Below, piece after piece: positions 1 to 9,414 of a stretch of DNA of 64,000 nt. The position numbers were made by a program, and so were the translations under genes. A model generated the notes under the pieces. It did not search any database, had not been told where the DNA came from, and saw only the letters and a list, made by a program, of their open reading frames with translations. The DNA comes from Bacillus sp. Marseille-Q3570. GTDB lineage: Bacteria; Bacillota; Bacilli; Bacillales; Fictibacillaceae. The stretch spans positions 248,001 through 312,000 of the forward strand of contig NZ_CAMGYZ010000003.1 in NCBI RefSeq assembly GCF_946151055.1, given 5' to 3'. Positions within the stretch are counted from its first letter, which is position 1. The number at the start of each line of letters is the position of its first letter.

Positions 1-519
1 GAAGCAATAGAAATGCATGGTGGAAATGGGTATATTGAGGATTTCGTGACCCCGCGTTTGTTAAGGGATGCGCAAGTGTTGACGGTCTGGGAGGGGACAG
101 CGAATATCCTTGGTCTCGAGGTTCTCAGGTTGATGAACCGCTATCAAGGTGCCCATATCTTTTTAGACTACATCGAAAAAGAGTTAAATGCTTTAACTGA
201 AGAAGCAAAAGTACATCAGAGTCCGATTGATGAAGGCTTGAAAGAATTAAGAGAGTTGATTCAGCATACCGCTACTGTTGATGAAAAACGACAAACCTAT
301 TATGCCAAAAAGATCGCCAATTTAATGGCAGATGTATATTTCAGTGTGAGTTCATTACGTGATGCCGACATTGGCGGGGAAAGGAAACTGTTGGTGGCGA
401 GGCAATACTGCAAGCAGATTTGGGAGCGTGGTCAACTCGATCGAGAAGCATTGCCAGTCCAATTCTTCGATGTTTTCATGAATCCTGCATCTGAACCGAC
501 GAAACGGACGAAAGTCTAA
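1..519 (+). CDS. acyl-CoA dehydrogenase, C-terminal part (5' end outside window)
   Basis: The reading frame is open from the first base, so this is the last 172 residues of a larger protein. It opens with EAIEMHGGNGYIEDF, followed by RDAQVLTVWEGTANI, the conserved C-terminal block of acyl-CoA dehydrogenases that holds the CoA and FAD-contact loops. The long helical tail after it resembles the AidB-like or long-tailed branch of the family. It would oxidise an acyl-CoA to the trans-2-enoyl-CoA using FAD, consistent with the beta-oxidation operon that follows. Family assignment is firm; substrate is unknown. Confidence 0.85.
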   Translation, partial: EAIEMHGGNGYIEDFVTPRLLRDAQVLTVWEGTANILGLEVLRLMNRYQGAHIFLDYIEKELNALTEEAKVHQSPIDEGLKELRELIQHTATVDEKRQTYYAKKIANLMADVYFSVSSLRDADIGGERKLLVARQYCKQIWERGQLDREALPVQFFDVFMNPASEPTKRTKV

Positions 520-589
520 CTGAGGTGCTGGTAATTGCATGTGGTTCTTAAAAAGTGATTTTTACAATCATTAAATACACTTCAACAAG

Positions 590-630
590 AAAAAACAGAC
601 AGCCTTTTCATCAAAGGTCTGTCTGTTCTT
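590..630 (-). terminator. intrinsic terminator of the IDEAL-domain gene
   Basis: An ACAGACAG arm (595-602) pairs with CTGTCTGT (619-626), extended by CCTTT/AAAGG with a bulge. On the minus strand it is followed by a run of T. It sits directly after the stop of the minus-strand gene and could also stop readthrough from the plus strand. Confidence 0.8.
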
Positions 631-631
631 T

Positions 632-973
632 CTAGCAAGGCATCGTCTCTTGTTTGTTTTTACGTAGTTCATCAAGTCTGTCCCAGATCTCCATGAACCA
701 TTCTCTATCTTTTGTTAGAAGGGCAACGTCAATGAGGTTCTCAAGGAAGACTTCTTGATCATCGATTGTCACTGTCAACGGATGGATTCGGTGAATGAAA
801 GTTTCAATGTTTTTTCCTAGAATTTTTTTATTGTCTGATTGAGTAACTGTGATCTTTACTGTTCCGTTTGCAGGATGAATCGAATGAATAAATCCTTGAA
901 TCATCTCATCATTGATCGTTTTCCCCTTAACCCAGTCTCCATTATGGAAAACAGGTAGCTTTAGGCTACTCAT
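632..973 (-). CDS. IDEAL-domain protein, function unknown
   Basis: A 113-residue cytoplasmic protein. Residues about 79-100 (ENLIDVALLTKDREWFMEIWDRL) match the IDEAL domain, a short helical motif named after its conserved Ile-Asp-x-Ala-Leu core and found in many small Bacillus proteins. The N-terminal part looks like a small beta domain with repeated H-R/S-I-H-P turns (FIHSIHP, FIHRIHP). The start is supported by AGGAGG upstream on the minus strand. It is a single-gene unit ending in its own terminator, opposite in direction to its neighbours. No specific function can be given. Confidence 0.7.
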   Translation of the reverse strand: MSSLKLPVFHNGDWVKGKTINDEMIQGFIHSIHPANGTVKITVTQSDNKKILGKNIETFIHRIHPLTVTIDDQEVFLENLIDVALLTKDREWFMEIWDRLDELRKNKQETMPC

Positions 974-1280
974 TTCTGATTCCTCCTATCCATTGGTTAA
1001 ATTTTTTATGAATGGTTTTGTAGTTCAAAAGCCTCTCTTTTGAATGATTTGCAGAGTATTTAGTGCTGTGTTTACTAAGGTATTACCCCCTTTTTTCGAC
1101 AATTAATCCTTTTTCACTTAATTTTTTCCTGTCAGTTGTATGAAAATTCAAAAAACAGTAGGAGATAGCTGAATAATAACGAAATCATTATAAAGTGAAA
1201 AGTATAGTGAAAAGGAGGAACGTCGGGGCTGCAAAGGTGCTGAGGATAAAGTTTGAACGAAAAAGAGGAGGAACGAGTAT
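974..1280. other. divergent intergenic region (307 bp)
   Basis: This region lies between the minus-strand IDEAL gene and the plus-strand acyl-CoA ligase operon and must hold both promoters. A 7-bp inverted repeat TCAAAAG-N5-CTTTTGA lies near 1026-1044. AT-rich stretches around 1170-1215 could supply the operon promoter. I looked for a FadR-like TGAATGA palindrome and found no convincing copy. Confidence 0.4.
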
Positions 1281-2849
1281 ATGTATGTTACGATTGGCAA
1301 ATTATTTGATTTGACGGTTCAAAAGTTTCCGAATAAAGAAGCCCTTGTAGATGCTGTTACCAACGAACGCTGGACATACAGGGAATGGAATGAAAACGTA
1401 AATCGACTTGCAAATGCATTTATTGAATCGGGCGTCCGAAAAGGCGATCGAGTCTCTACTTTCTTGTTCAATACGACTGAGCTTGCGACCGTATTTTTTG
1501 CATGTGCAAAAATCGGAGCTGTACTGAATCCGATCAATTTCCGTCTTAAAGCACAAGAGGTAGCATATATCATTGATGATGCGGAGCCGACTGTCTTATT
1601 ATTTGAAGAAATGCTTGAGCCGCATATTGCATCCATTCAAGAACAAATACCTGAAACCTCCTTCTGGTGTATCAGTAAAAATTGCGCACCATACGCAATC
1701 AGTTATCATGACAGACTCCGAGAAGCTTCGACAGAAGAGCCCGATGTTGATGTTAGGGAAAATGACCTATATGCCATCATGTACACGAGTGGAACGACTG
1801 GACGACCGAAAGGGGTCATGCATCGTCATAGGGATATGGTCGAACAAAGTCTGGCATGCGCTGCAGTCAAACAGTTGACTGAAAATGATCGCGGCCTTGT
1901 AGCGGCTCCTATGTTCCATTGTGCTGAGCTCCATTGTTGTTTTCTTCCTCGAGTCCATGTCGGCGCAACGAATGTCATCATCCATCATTTTGATCCTCAT
2001 AAAGTTCTTCAAGTTATCGATCATGAAAAAATTTCAGTGTTTTTTGGAGCACCGACAATGTGGAATATGATGCTTCAACAAGACCTCTCCGCTTATGATA
2101 TCAGTAGCTTACGCCTTGGCTTATATGGGGCAGCTCCAATGGCTCCTGCTCTCGTCAGAGCTTGTAAAGAAAAATTAGGTGTCGATCTCATACAAGCATA
2201 TGGCATGACGGAGATGGGACCAGCCATTACATTTTTATCTGAAGATGAGCAGCTGACAAAAGCAGGATCAGCAGGGCGAGCTTGTTTGAACCATGAAGTC
2301 CGGGTCGTACGCCCAAATGAGCTTGGACCATCAGACCCAGGAGATATACTTCCGCCAGGGGAAGTCGGTGAAATCATCGTCCGTGGTCCTAGTATGATGA
2401 TGGGGTATTTTAACAGGGAGGATGCTACTGAAAATGCAATGTATAAGGGGTGGTATCATTCTGGCGACCTTGGCTATATGGATGAAGAAGGCTATCTTTA
2501 TGTAGCTGATCGTGTGGATGACATGATCATAACGGGTGGTGAGAATGTCTATCCGAGAGAGGTTGAAGATGTCTTGTATGAACATGAAGGCGTTCTGGAT
2601 GTAGCTGTTCTTGGGACTCCTGATGATAAGTGGGGTGAAATTGTAACCGCTATCATTGTAAAAAAGGATGAAGGACTGACGGAGGAAGAACTTGATCAAT
2701 TCTGTAAATCTAGTGAAACCCTTGCAGATTTCAAACGCCCAAGAAACTACATTTTTGCAGATGAATTGCCTCGTAATGCAAGCGGTAAGATTCAGAAGTT
2801 CTTACTTAGAAAACAATACAAACGCGATGCAGAAACACAAATGCCATAG
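1281..2849 (+). CDS. AMP-forming acyl-CoA ligase 1 (FadD-like)
   Basis: A 522-residue enzyme of the ANL superfamily, which activates a carboxylic acid to acyl-AMP and then acyl-CoA. The P-loop-like motif YTSGTTGRPKG is near residue 168, the AYGMTEMGP motif is in the middle, and the GWYHSGDLG hinge block and the catalytic lysine block NASGKIQKFLLRK close the protein. Length is normal. Start ATG follows GAGGAGG. It is the first gene of the operon and is followed within 25 bp by an acyl-CoA dehydrogenase. The acid chain length cannot be read from sequence; fatty or branched short-chain acids are likely. Confidence 0.88.
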   Translation: MYVTIGKLFDLTVQKFPNKEALVDAVTNERWTYREWNENVNRLANAFIESGVRKGDRVSTFLFNTTELATVFFACAKIGAVLNPINFRLKAQEVAYIIDDAEPTVLLFEEMLEPHIASIQEQIPETSFWCISKNCAPYAISYHDRLREASTEEPDVDVRENDLYAIMYTSGTTGRPKGVMHRHRDMVEQSLACAAVKQLTENDRGLVAAPMFHCAELHCCFLPRVHVGATNVIIHHFDPHKVLQVIDHEKISVFFGAPTMWNMMLQQDLSAYDISSLRLGLYGAAPMAPALVRACKEKLGVDLIQAYGMTEMGPAITFLSEDEQLTKAGSAGRACLNHEVRVVRPNELGPSDPGDILPPGEVGEIIVRGPSMMMGYFNREDATENAMYKGWYHSGDLGYMDEEGYLYVADRVDDMIITGGENVYPREVEDVLYEHEGVLDVAVLGTPDDKWGEIVTAIIVKKDEGLTEEELDQFCKSSETLADFKRPRNYIFADELPRNASGKIQKFLLRKQYKRDAETQMP

Positions 2850-2874
2850 AACGCATGCAAAGGGGGGGATGGGT

Positions 2875-4020
2875 ATGACAGCGAGGTATTTACAAGAAGA
2901 ACACGATATTTTCCGCGAAGCTTTTCGGAAATTTCTCCAAAAGGAAGCGTATCCTCATTACGAGCAATGGGAAAAGGACCGTCTTATACCGAGAAGTTTT
3001 TGGGAGAAGATGGGGAAGAACGGATTCCTATGTCCAGGTGTGGATGAGGCATATGGGGGCCTGAACACTGATTTCGCTTATTCAGTAGTCATTTTAGAGG
3101 AATTGGAACGGGTTGGTTCGAGCCTTGTCGGTATTGGTCTCCATAACGATATCGTCATTCCTTATATAGAGGAATACGGAACCGAAGAACAAAAGAAACG
3201 GTGGCTGCCAAAGTGTATATCCGGAGAGATGATTACAGCGATCGCGATGACAGAGCCGGGTGCAGGGTCGGATCTAGCCGGAATTCGGATGACAGCTCAA
3301 AAAGATGGTGATCACTATAAATTAAATGGTGAAAAAACGTTCATCACGAATGGGATCCATGCTGACCTCGTGGTGGTCGTATGTAAAACAGATACAAAAG
3401 CTACACCAGCTTACAAAGGGATTAGCTTAGTCGTAGTGGAGCGGGACAACCCGGGATTCAAGCGAGGAAAGAAGCTTGATAAAGTCGGTCTCCACAGTCA
3501 GGATACGGCAGAATTGATTTTTGAAGATGCAAAAGTTCCGATAAGCAACCTGCTCGGTGAAGAAGGAAAGGGATTCTATTATCTGATGCAGCAGCTTCAG
3601 CAGGAACGGTTAGTGGTCGCGATCGCTGCTGTTATCTCCGCAGAGGAAATGCTCAAACAGACGGTAGAATATGTAAAAAACAGACATGCATTCAGTAGAA
3701 AAATCAGTGATTTCCAATCCGTGCAATTCCGCTTGGCGGAAATGGCAACTGAGGTCGAAATCGGAAGAACATTTTTGGACGATCTTATCGATCAGCATAT
3801 ACAGAAAAAGAACATCGTCAAGAAAGTTTCGATGGCTAAATATTGGACTACCGAAATGGCTCGGAAGGTTGCTACACAATGTATGCAGCTGCATGGCGGT
3901 TATGGATACATGGAAGAATACGAGATTGCAAGAAGATATCGAGACATCCCAGTGGCATCCATTTACGCCGGAACGAACGAGATCATGAAAACCATCATCG
4001 TAAAAGAAATGGGGTTATAA
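2875..4020 (+). CDS. acyl-CoA dehydrogenase
   Basis: A 381-residue flavoprotein that introduces the 2,3-double bond into acyl-CoA. It has the family signatures AMTEPGAGSDL (FAD/substrate loop, about residue 125) and CMQLHGGYGYMEEY near the end, plus the terminal block YAGTNEIMKTIIVKE. The frame is open further upstream, but the ATG at 2875 has AAGGGGGG at a good distance; ATG 2869 would sit too close to it. Closest type is the short/branched-chain class. It lies between two acyl-CoA ligases in the same operon. Confidence 0.88.
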   Translation: MTARYLQEEHDIFREAFRKFLQKEAYPHYEQWEKDRLIPRSFWEKMGKNGFLCPGVDEAYGGLNTDFAYSVVILEELERVGSSLVGIGLHNDIVIPYIEEYGTEEQKKRWLPKCISGEMITAIAMTEPGAGSDLAGIRMTAQKDGDHYKLNGEKTFITNGIHADLVVVVCKTDTKATPAYKGISLVVVERDNPGFKRGKKLDKVGLHSQDTAELIFEDAKVPISNLLGEEGKGFYYLMQQLQQERLVVAIAAVISAEEMLKQTVEYVKNRHAFSRKISDFQSVQFRLAEMATEVEIGRTFLDDLIDQHIQKKNIVKKVSMAKYWTTEMARKVATQCMQLHGGYGYMEEYEIARRYRDIPVASIYAGTNEIMKTIIVKEMGL

Positions 4021-4114
4021 ATCGACCCATCTTGTGGAAAATGGGGAAACGCTGACAGTGGAAGAATCGAATAAAAAGTAGAGGCGGCCTGACCAAAAAA
4101 GGGAGGTATTTATT

Positions 4115-5737
4115 ATGATGAATATTCCATTGACTGTACCAGCGATGTTAGAACATGCAGAGAAGTATTTCTCACATAAGGAAATACATTCAAGGACTGC
4201 AACGAGTTTCTACAATTTGACGTATGCCGGATTGGCCAATGATACAAGAAGATTATCAAGTGCCTTGATTAAGATCGGACTCCGGAAAGGGGACAGGATC
4301 GGAACATTTGCATGGAATCATCACCGACATCTAACCGCCTATTTCGGAATCCCGGGAATGGGAGGTGTCCTGCATACGATCAATATCAGGCTTTCTGCTG
4401 AGCATATTTCCTATATCATCAACCATGCAGAAGACAAGGCTTTGTTCATCGATGCTGAATTGGTTCCAATCATTGAAAAAATCCAGCACGAACTGAAGAC
4501 GGTACAGGCCTATATCATCATGACAGATGACGATACACTACCCGAAACAACACTTCATAACGTCTATCATTTTGAAGAACTCGTCGATGAAGGGGACGAA
4601 AATTTTGAATTTGTGAAAGATATTGATGAAAATGATCCAGCAGGAATGTGTTTCACTTCAGCAACTACAGGTAATCCGAAGGGAGTGGTCTATTCACATC
4701 GGGGGATCGTCCTTCATACCATGTCTCTCGGTCTTGCAGATAGTGCAGCTATTTCCGAATCAGATGTGATGATGCCGGTCGTTCCAATGTTCCATGTAAA
4801 TGCGTGGGGACTGCCCTTCGCATCTGTATGGTTCGGCGCCGAGCAAGTTCTTCCAGGACCGATGCCCACCCCTGCTGTGTTAGCTGAATTGATTGAGCAC
4901 CATCGCGTAACGTTGACAGCGGGAGTGCCGACCATCTGGATCGCTCTTCTGAAAGAGCTTGAAAATGGCAGCTATGATACGAGCAGTTTAAGGGCGATTC
5001 TATGTGGAGGATCCGCCGCACCAAAGTCGATGATCCAAACTTTTGAGAAGAAGTACAATATCCCATTCCTTCATGCTTATGGCATGACAGAGACCAGTCC
5101 TCTTGTTACAGTATCGCGTATTAAAAGTCATCAAAAGTCTTACCCGGAAGAAGCACGGCTTGATTTTCGAAGTAAACAAGGATATGCCGTCCCGGGTGTC
5201 GAGATGAAAGTCATTGGTAAGGACGGCGAAGTGAAATGGGACGGAAAAGAAATGGGTGAGCTGCTGCTGCGCGGAAACTGGGTAGCGGATGAATATTATA
5301 AAGATGATCGGACGAAAGAGGCGTTCCGGGATGGTTGGTTACACACCGGTGATGTCGTGACGGTCGATCCAGAAGGAAACATCAAAATCATGGATCGAAC
5401 GAAGGATCTCATCAAGAGCGGAGGGGAATGGATTTCTTCTGTCGATCTGGAAAATGCATTAATGGCACATGAATCTGTATTTGAAGCGACTGTCATTGCT
5501 GTACCACATAGTGAATGGCAGGAACGCCCCCTTGCCTGTGTCGTTCTGAAAGATGGGATGAAAGATAAAGTGACGAAAGAAGAGCTGATGGATTTCCTGC
5601 GTCCTCAATTTGTGAAGTGGTGGCTGCCGGATGATATTGTCTTCCTCGAAGAAATACCTAAAACCTCTGTCGGTAAATTTTTGAAACGTGCATTACGTGA
5701 CCAGATGAAAGATTATTTGCAAACAACATCTAAATAA
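4115..5737 (+). CDS. AMP-forming acyl-CoA ligase 2 (AlkK-like, medium/long chain)
   Basis: A 540-residue ANL-superfamily ligase. The nucleotide motif reads FTSATTGNPKGV near residue 179, so the usual SGTTG is SATTG. HAYGMTETSPLVT, GWLHTGDVV and the C-terminal lysine motif KTSVGKFLKRALR follow. The N-terminus and the MFHVNAWGLPF segment resemble the AlkK group of medium- and long-chain fatty acid ligases. GGGAGG precedes ATG 4115; ATG 4118 is an equally possible start. It is separated from the dehydrogenase by 94 bp and followed 14 bp later by a third ligase. Confidence 0.85.
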   Translation: MMNIPLTVPAMLEHAEKYFSHKEIHSRTATSFYNLTYAGLANDTRRLSSALIKIGLRKGDRIGTFAWNHHRHLTAYFGIPGMGGVLHTINIRLSAEHISYIINHAEDKALFIDAELVPIIEKIQHELKTVQAYIIMTDDDTLPETTLHNVYHFEELVDEGDENFEFVKDIDENDPAGMCFTSATTGNPKGVVYSHRGIVLHTMSLGLADSAAISESDVMMPVVPMFHVNAWGLPFASVWFGAEQVLPGPMPTPAVLAELIEHHRVTLTAGVPTIWIALLKELENGSYDTSSLRAILCGGSAAPKSMIQTFEKKYNIPFLHAYGMTETSPLVTVSRIKSHQKSYPEEARLDFRSKQGYAVPGVEMKVIGKDGEVKWDGKEMGELLLRGNWVADEYYKDDRTKEAFRDGWLHTGDVVTVDPEGNIKIMDRTKDLIKSGGEWISSVDLENALMAHESVFEATVIAVPHSEWQERPLACVVLKDGMKDKVTKEELMDFLRPQFVKWWLPDDIVFLEEIPKTSVGKFLKRALRDQMKDYLQTTSK

Positions 5738-5751
5738 AGGAGGGAAAAGTT

Positions 5752-7296
5752 ATGAATCTAGGATTATCGCTTTCTCGGAATGCAACAAGGCTTCCAAACA
5801 AAACGGCAATTATCTGTGAAGGACGCTCTATTACTTATAGAGAACTGAATCGAGAGGTCAACCGGCTTGCAAACGGCTTGATTGCTAGAGGACTTTCAAA
5901 AGGTGATAAAGTCGCGATGATGATGAAAAATTCGGATCAATTCGTGATCGTCTTTTACGCTCTTATGAAGGCTGGTGCTGTGGCAGTTCCAATCAACTTC
6001 CGACTGACTGCTTCTGAAGTCGAGTACCTCCTCTGCGATTCTGATGCAAAAATGGTTGTGTTTGATGAAGAATTTGCTGAGGTCATACAGAGGGCTTGCA
6101 AGGACACGTCTGAGGTGGAACTATTGATTTGCACGGGCAAAAAAGCGTTTACAGATCAGCTTCTTATGGATGGCATCCTATCTTCTGATTATCGCAATCC
6201 AGAAGTTGAAGTTCTTGAAGCGGATGATTGTGAAATCCTCTATACCTCTGGGACGACAGGGAGGCCGAAAGGGGCGCTCTTCGATCATCATCGCGTCTTT
6301 CATGTCGGGATCAACTTGACAGCAATGATGGGTTTGACTGTGGAAGATCGGGTCATCCATATCGCACCGCTCTATCATTGTGCCCAGCTGAATTTGTTCA
6401 TGGTACTCAGTACATTTTTAGGATGTACACAGGTGATCTATCGGGATTTCGATCCGGTGCAGACCTTGAAGGCATTTGAAGAACATAGAATCACGGTGTT
6501 CTTCGGAGTACCGACGATGTATAACTTTTTCCTCCAGGTTCCGAATGGCAAAGAATTCAATCTATCTTCCGTGCGGAAATGTGCATATGGAGCAGCACCG
6601 ATGCCTCTTTCTTTGTTAGAGAAAAGCATGGAGTTGTTCGGTCATAAACAGTTTTATAACTTGTGCGGGTTGACAGAAGGAGGCCCTGGAGGTGTTTGTC
6701 TCACACCAAGCCGCCATCTCGATAAAATCGGAGCAGGAGGTACCCCGATTCCGAATACTGAGGTGAGAGTGGTTGATGAGATGGGAGAAGATGTAACGAC
6801 AGGTCAAATAGGGGAGTTCATCATCCGTGGCGAAACGGTAATGAAGGAGTACTACAATAAACCAGAAGAAACACAGAAAACACTTCGTGAGGGATGGCTT
6901 TATACAGGAGATCTGGCGACGATGGATGAAGAAGGGTACATTACATTGGTCGATCGTAAGAAGGATATGATCATCTCCGGGGGTGAAAACGTCTATTCAA
7001 CAGAGGTGGAACAAGCGATTTATGCGCATCCGAGTGTGCTTGAAACAGCGGTTATCGGTGTACCCCACGAAATATGGGGTGAAACCGTTGCTGCCATCAT
7101 CGTCCCCAAAAAAGAGGTAAAAATCGATCCAGAGGAAATCAAGGCATTTTGCCGTGAAAAGCTAGCAGGCTATAAAGTACCGCGCTTGATTTACCAATTG
7201 GAGCAATTACCAAGGAATGCATCCGGGAAAGTTCTGAAGTTCCAATTGAGAAAACATTATATCGATCAACAGGCAAAGGAGAATGTACAAACATGA
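5752..7296 (+). CDS. AMP-forming acyl-CoA ligase 3 (FadD-like)
   Basis: A 514-residue ANL-superfamily ligase with YTSGTTGRPKG near residue 163, GLTEGGPGG in place of the usual YGxTE, GWLYTGDLA, and NASGKVLKFQLRK at the end. It is closer to ligase 1 than to ligase 2 (shared MYN/MWN loop, shared NASGK end). An AGGAGG-type site lies before the ATG. The last four bases overlap the start of the next gene (ATGA), which suggests translational coupling to the hydroxyacyl-CoA dehydrogenase. Confidence 0.87.
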   Translation: MNLGLSLSRNATRLPNKTAIICEGRSITYRELNREVNRLANGLIARGLSKGDKVAMMMKNSDQFVIVFYALMKAGAVAVPINFRLTASEVEYLLCDSDAKMVVFDEEFAEVIQRACKDTSEVELLICTGKKAFTDQLLMDGILSSDYRNPEVEVLEADDCEILYTSGTTGRPKGALFDHHRVFHVGINLTAMMGLTVEDRVIHIAPLYHCAQLNLFMVLSTFLGCTQVIYRDFDPVQTLKAFEEHRITVFFGVPTMYNFFLQVPNGKEFNLSSVRKCAYGAAPMPLSLLEKSMELFGHKQFYNLCGLTEGGPGGVCLTPSRHLDKIGAGGTPIPNTEVRVVDEMGEDVTTGQIGEFIIRGETVMKEYYNKPEETQKTLREGWLYTGDLATMDEEGYITLVDRKKDMIISGGENVYSTEVEQAIYAHPSVLETAVIGVPHEIWGETVAAIIVPKKEVKIDPEEIKAFCREKLAGYKVPRLIYQLEQLPRNASGKVLKFQLRKHYIDQQAKENVQT

Positions 7297-8144
7297 TCAA
7301 TCAAGTAGGGGTCATTGGTGCAGGGCTGATGGGAAATGGAATCGCCCAAGCTATGGCTATGAAAGGTAAAAGAGTCATCATGCAGGACATTACCGAAGAA
7401 GCACTGAATAAAGGGATGGACAAAATCCAGAAAAGCCTAGGACGATTACACAAGGCGGGCCATCTATCTACCCAGGATGTCGAGAACAGCATTGCGAATA
7501 TTTCTACCTCTCTTGAGCTCCATGTCGCGTGTACGGAAAGTGATCTGATCATTGAGGCTGTGCCGGAAAATCTGGACTTGAAAAAAAGCGTCTTCAAACA
7601 ACTTGACGAGATGGCTCCTGAAAAAGCGATCCTTGCCACCAATACATCAGAACTCAGCGTAACAGCGATCGCATCTGCAACCATGCGGCCTGACCAAGTG
7701 ATCGGCATGCATTGGTTCAACCCGCCTCCGATTATGAAACTGATTGAAATTGTCAAAGGAATCGATACGTCAGAGGAGACTGTCAAAGCGATCGAACAAG
7801 TTTCTGAAGACATCGGTAAAAAGACGGTACTCGTAAAGGATGCCCAGGGGTTCGTTACAACACGGGCACTGTCCGCGCATATGATCGAGTGTATGCGGAT
7901 TTATGAGGAAGGTGTTGCTTCTATTGAAGATATCGATAAAGCGATCCGTCTCGGATTGAATTATCCGATGGGACCTTTGGAGCTTGCTGATTATGTCGGC
8001 TTGGATACGATGATGTTCGTATGTGAGGGCATGATGGATGCATATGGGGATCGCTTCCGCCCGCCACAAATTTTAAGAAAGCTCGTTGAAGCAGGACACT
8101 TCGGTGTCAAAACAGGACGTGGATTTTACAAGTACGATAAATAA
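7293..8144 (+). CDS. 3-hydroxyacyl-CoA dehydrogenase (3-hydroxybutyryl-CoA dehydrogenase type)
   Basis: A 283-residue NAD(P)-dependent enzyme that interconverts 3-hydroxyacyl-CoA and 3-oxoacyl-CoA. The N-terminus carries the Rossmann motif VIGAGLMGNGIAQ. The catalytic histidine lies in IGMHWFNPPPIMKLIE, with the partner glutamate further on, and the helical C-terminal domain ends LVEAGHFGVKTGRGFYKYD, as in PaaH/FadB2/Hbd proteins. Length is normal for the single-function form. It overlaps the upstream ligase by 4 bp and precedes the thiolase that would use its product. Confidence 0.92.
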   Translation: MINQVGVIGAGLMGNGIAQAMAMKGKRVIMQDITEEALNKGMDKIQKSLGRLHKAGHLSTQDVENSIANISTSLELHVACTESDLIIEAVPENLDLKKSVFKQLDEMAPEKAILATNTSELSVTAIASATMRPDQVIGMHWFNPPPIMKLIEIVKGIDTSEETVKAIEQVSEDIGKKTVLVKDAQGFVTTRALSAHMIECMRIYEEGVASIEDIDKAIRLGLNYPMGPLELADYVGLDTMMFVCEGMMDAYGDRFRPPQILRKLVEAGHFGVKTGRGFYKYDK

Positions 8145-8171
8145 ATATTCAGCGGAGTGGAGGGAACATAC

Positions 8172-9323
8172 ATGAATAGAGAAGTTGTGATTGTAGAAGC
8201 AGTACGGACTGCTGTCGGTAAACGGAAAGGGGTCTTCAGGAACGCCCATCCTGTCCATTTGGCTGGGGCGGTTTTGGATGAAGTGACAAAAAGAGCGGAT
8301 ATTGAAAAGCACCTGATTGAAGATATCGTAATGGGATGCGTGACGCCACATTCTGAACAAGGTTTCAATATTGGACGTCTCGCAGCGCTCGATTCCGGAT
8401 TTCCTGTGGAAGTACCGTCCGTCCAAATCAACCGCATGTGCGGCTCCGGGCAGCAGGCTTTACATTTTGCTGCTCAAGAAATTTTAGCTGGGGATATGGA
8501 CATTACAATCGCGGCAGGTGTCGAAAACATGACGATGGTCCCGATCCTAAGTGATGGGAATGCACAGACGATCCCGAATTCACTGAAAGAAAAATATAAT
8601 TTTGTTCATCAAGGGGTTTCCGCGGAATTGATTGCTGATAAATATGATATGAGCAGAGAGGAACTAGACCGATACGCGTATGAAAGCCATAGAAGGGCCT
8701 TACATGCACAAAAGGAGGGACACTTTGGTCGTGAAATCCTTACTGTGAATGGGGAAGATCCGGATGGAAATCCGATTTCAGTTTCTAAGGATGAAGGCCC
8801 GCGGAAGGATACGTCCCTTGAAGCTCTTGCAAGTCTTAAACCGGTCTTCAAGCCAGATGGTGTCGTCACTGCTGGGAATGCAAGCCAGATGAGTGATGGA
8901 GCTGCGGCTGTCCTTTTAATGGAAAAGAAGAAAGCGGAATCGATGGGGTTGAAACCTCGTGCAAGGATCGTCGAACGTGTCGTTGTGGGTTCAGACCCGA
9001 CTCTGATGCTGGATGGTGTTATTCCAGCGACCAGAAAGGTGTTGGACAGAGCGGGACTTTCAATCAAAGATATGGATCGTATTGAAATCAATGAAGCTTT
9101 TGCCCCTGTTGTGCTCGCATGGGAAAAAGAAATCGGTGGTTCGCTTGATCGAGTGAACGTAAATGGAGGCGCAATCGCATTAGGACATCCATTAGGTGCG
9201 ACAGGAGCGAAGCTGATTACCACTTTACTGCATGAACTCGAACGGATAGACGGGAAATATGGATTATTAACCATCTGTATCGGGCATGGTATGGCAACCG
9301 CTGCAATCATTGAGCGTCTATGA
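8172..9323 (+). CDS. acetyl-CoA acyltransferase (thiolase)
   Basis: A 383-residue thiolase that cleaves 3-oxoacyl-CoA with CoA. The nucleophilic cysteine is in QINRMCGSGQQALHF near residue 88, the histidine in NVNGGAIALGHPLGATG, and the second cysteine in TICIGHGMATAAII. The last motif is unusual: most family members have CxGGGxG, here it is CIGHG. GGAGGG lies 7 bp before ATG 8172, so the upstream GTG at 8157 is unlikely to be the start. It would form the last step of the beta-oxidation cycle encoded by this operon. Confidence 0.9.
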   Translation: MNREVVIVEAVRTAVGKRKGVFRNAHPVHLAGAVLDEVTKRADIEKHLIEDIVMGCVTPHSEQGFNIGRLAALDSGFPVEVPSVQINRMCGSGQQALHFAAQEILAGDMDITIAAGVENMTMVPILSDGNAQTIPNSLKEKYNFVHQGVSAELIADKYDMSREELDRYAYESHRRALHAQKEGHFGREILTVNGEDPDGNPISVSKDEGPRKDTSLEALASLKPVFKPDGVVTAGNASQMSDGAAAVLLMEKKKAESMGLKPRARIVERVVVGSDPTLMLDGVIPATRKVLDRAGLSIKDMDRIEINEAFAPVVLAWEKEIGGSLDRVNVNGGAIALGHPLGATGAKLITTLLHELERIDGKYGLLTICIGHGMATAAIIERL

Positions 9324-9414
9324 TTAAGAAAAATTGTTTGCTGATTGCAGAAAAAACCGAAAACAGCCATTCATGATAACATCGAGTATGATGAAAATGG
9401 AGAGGAGACCAAAT

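Noticed and set aside
8609-9370. 253-codon minus-strand open frame within the thiolase gene
   Set aside because: Antisense shadow of a strongly conserved gene; composition is that of a reverse-strand reading.
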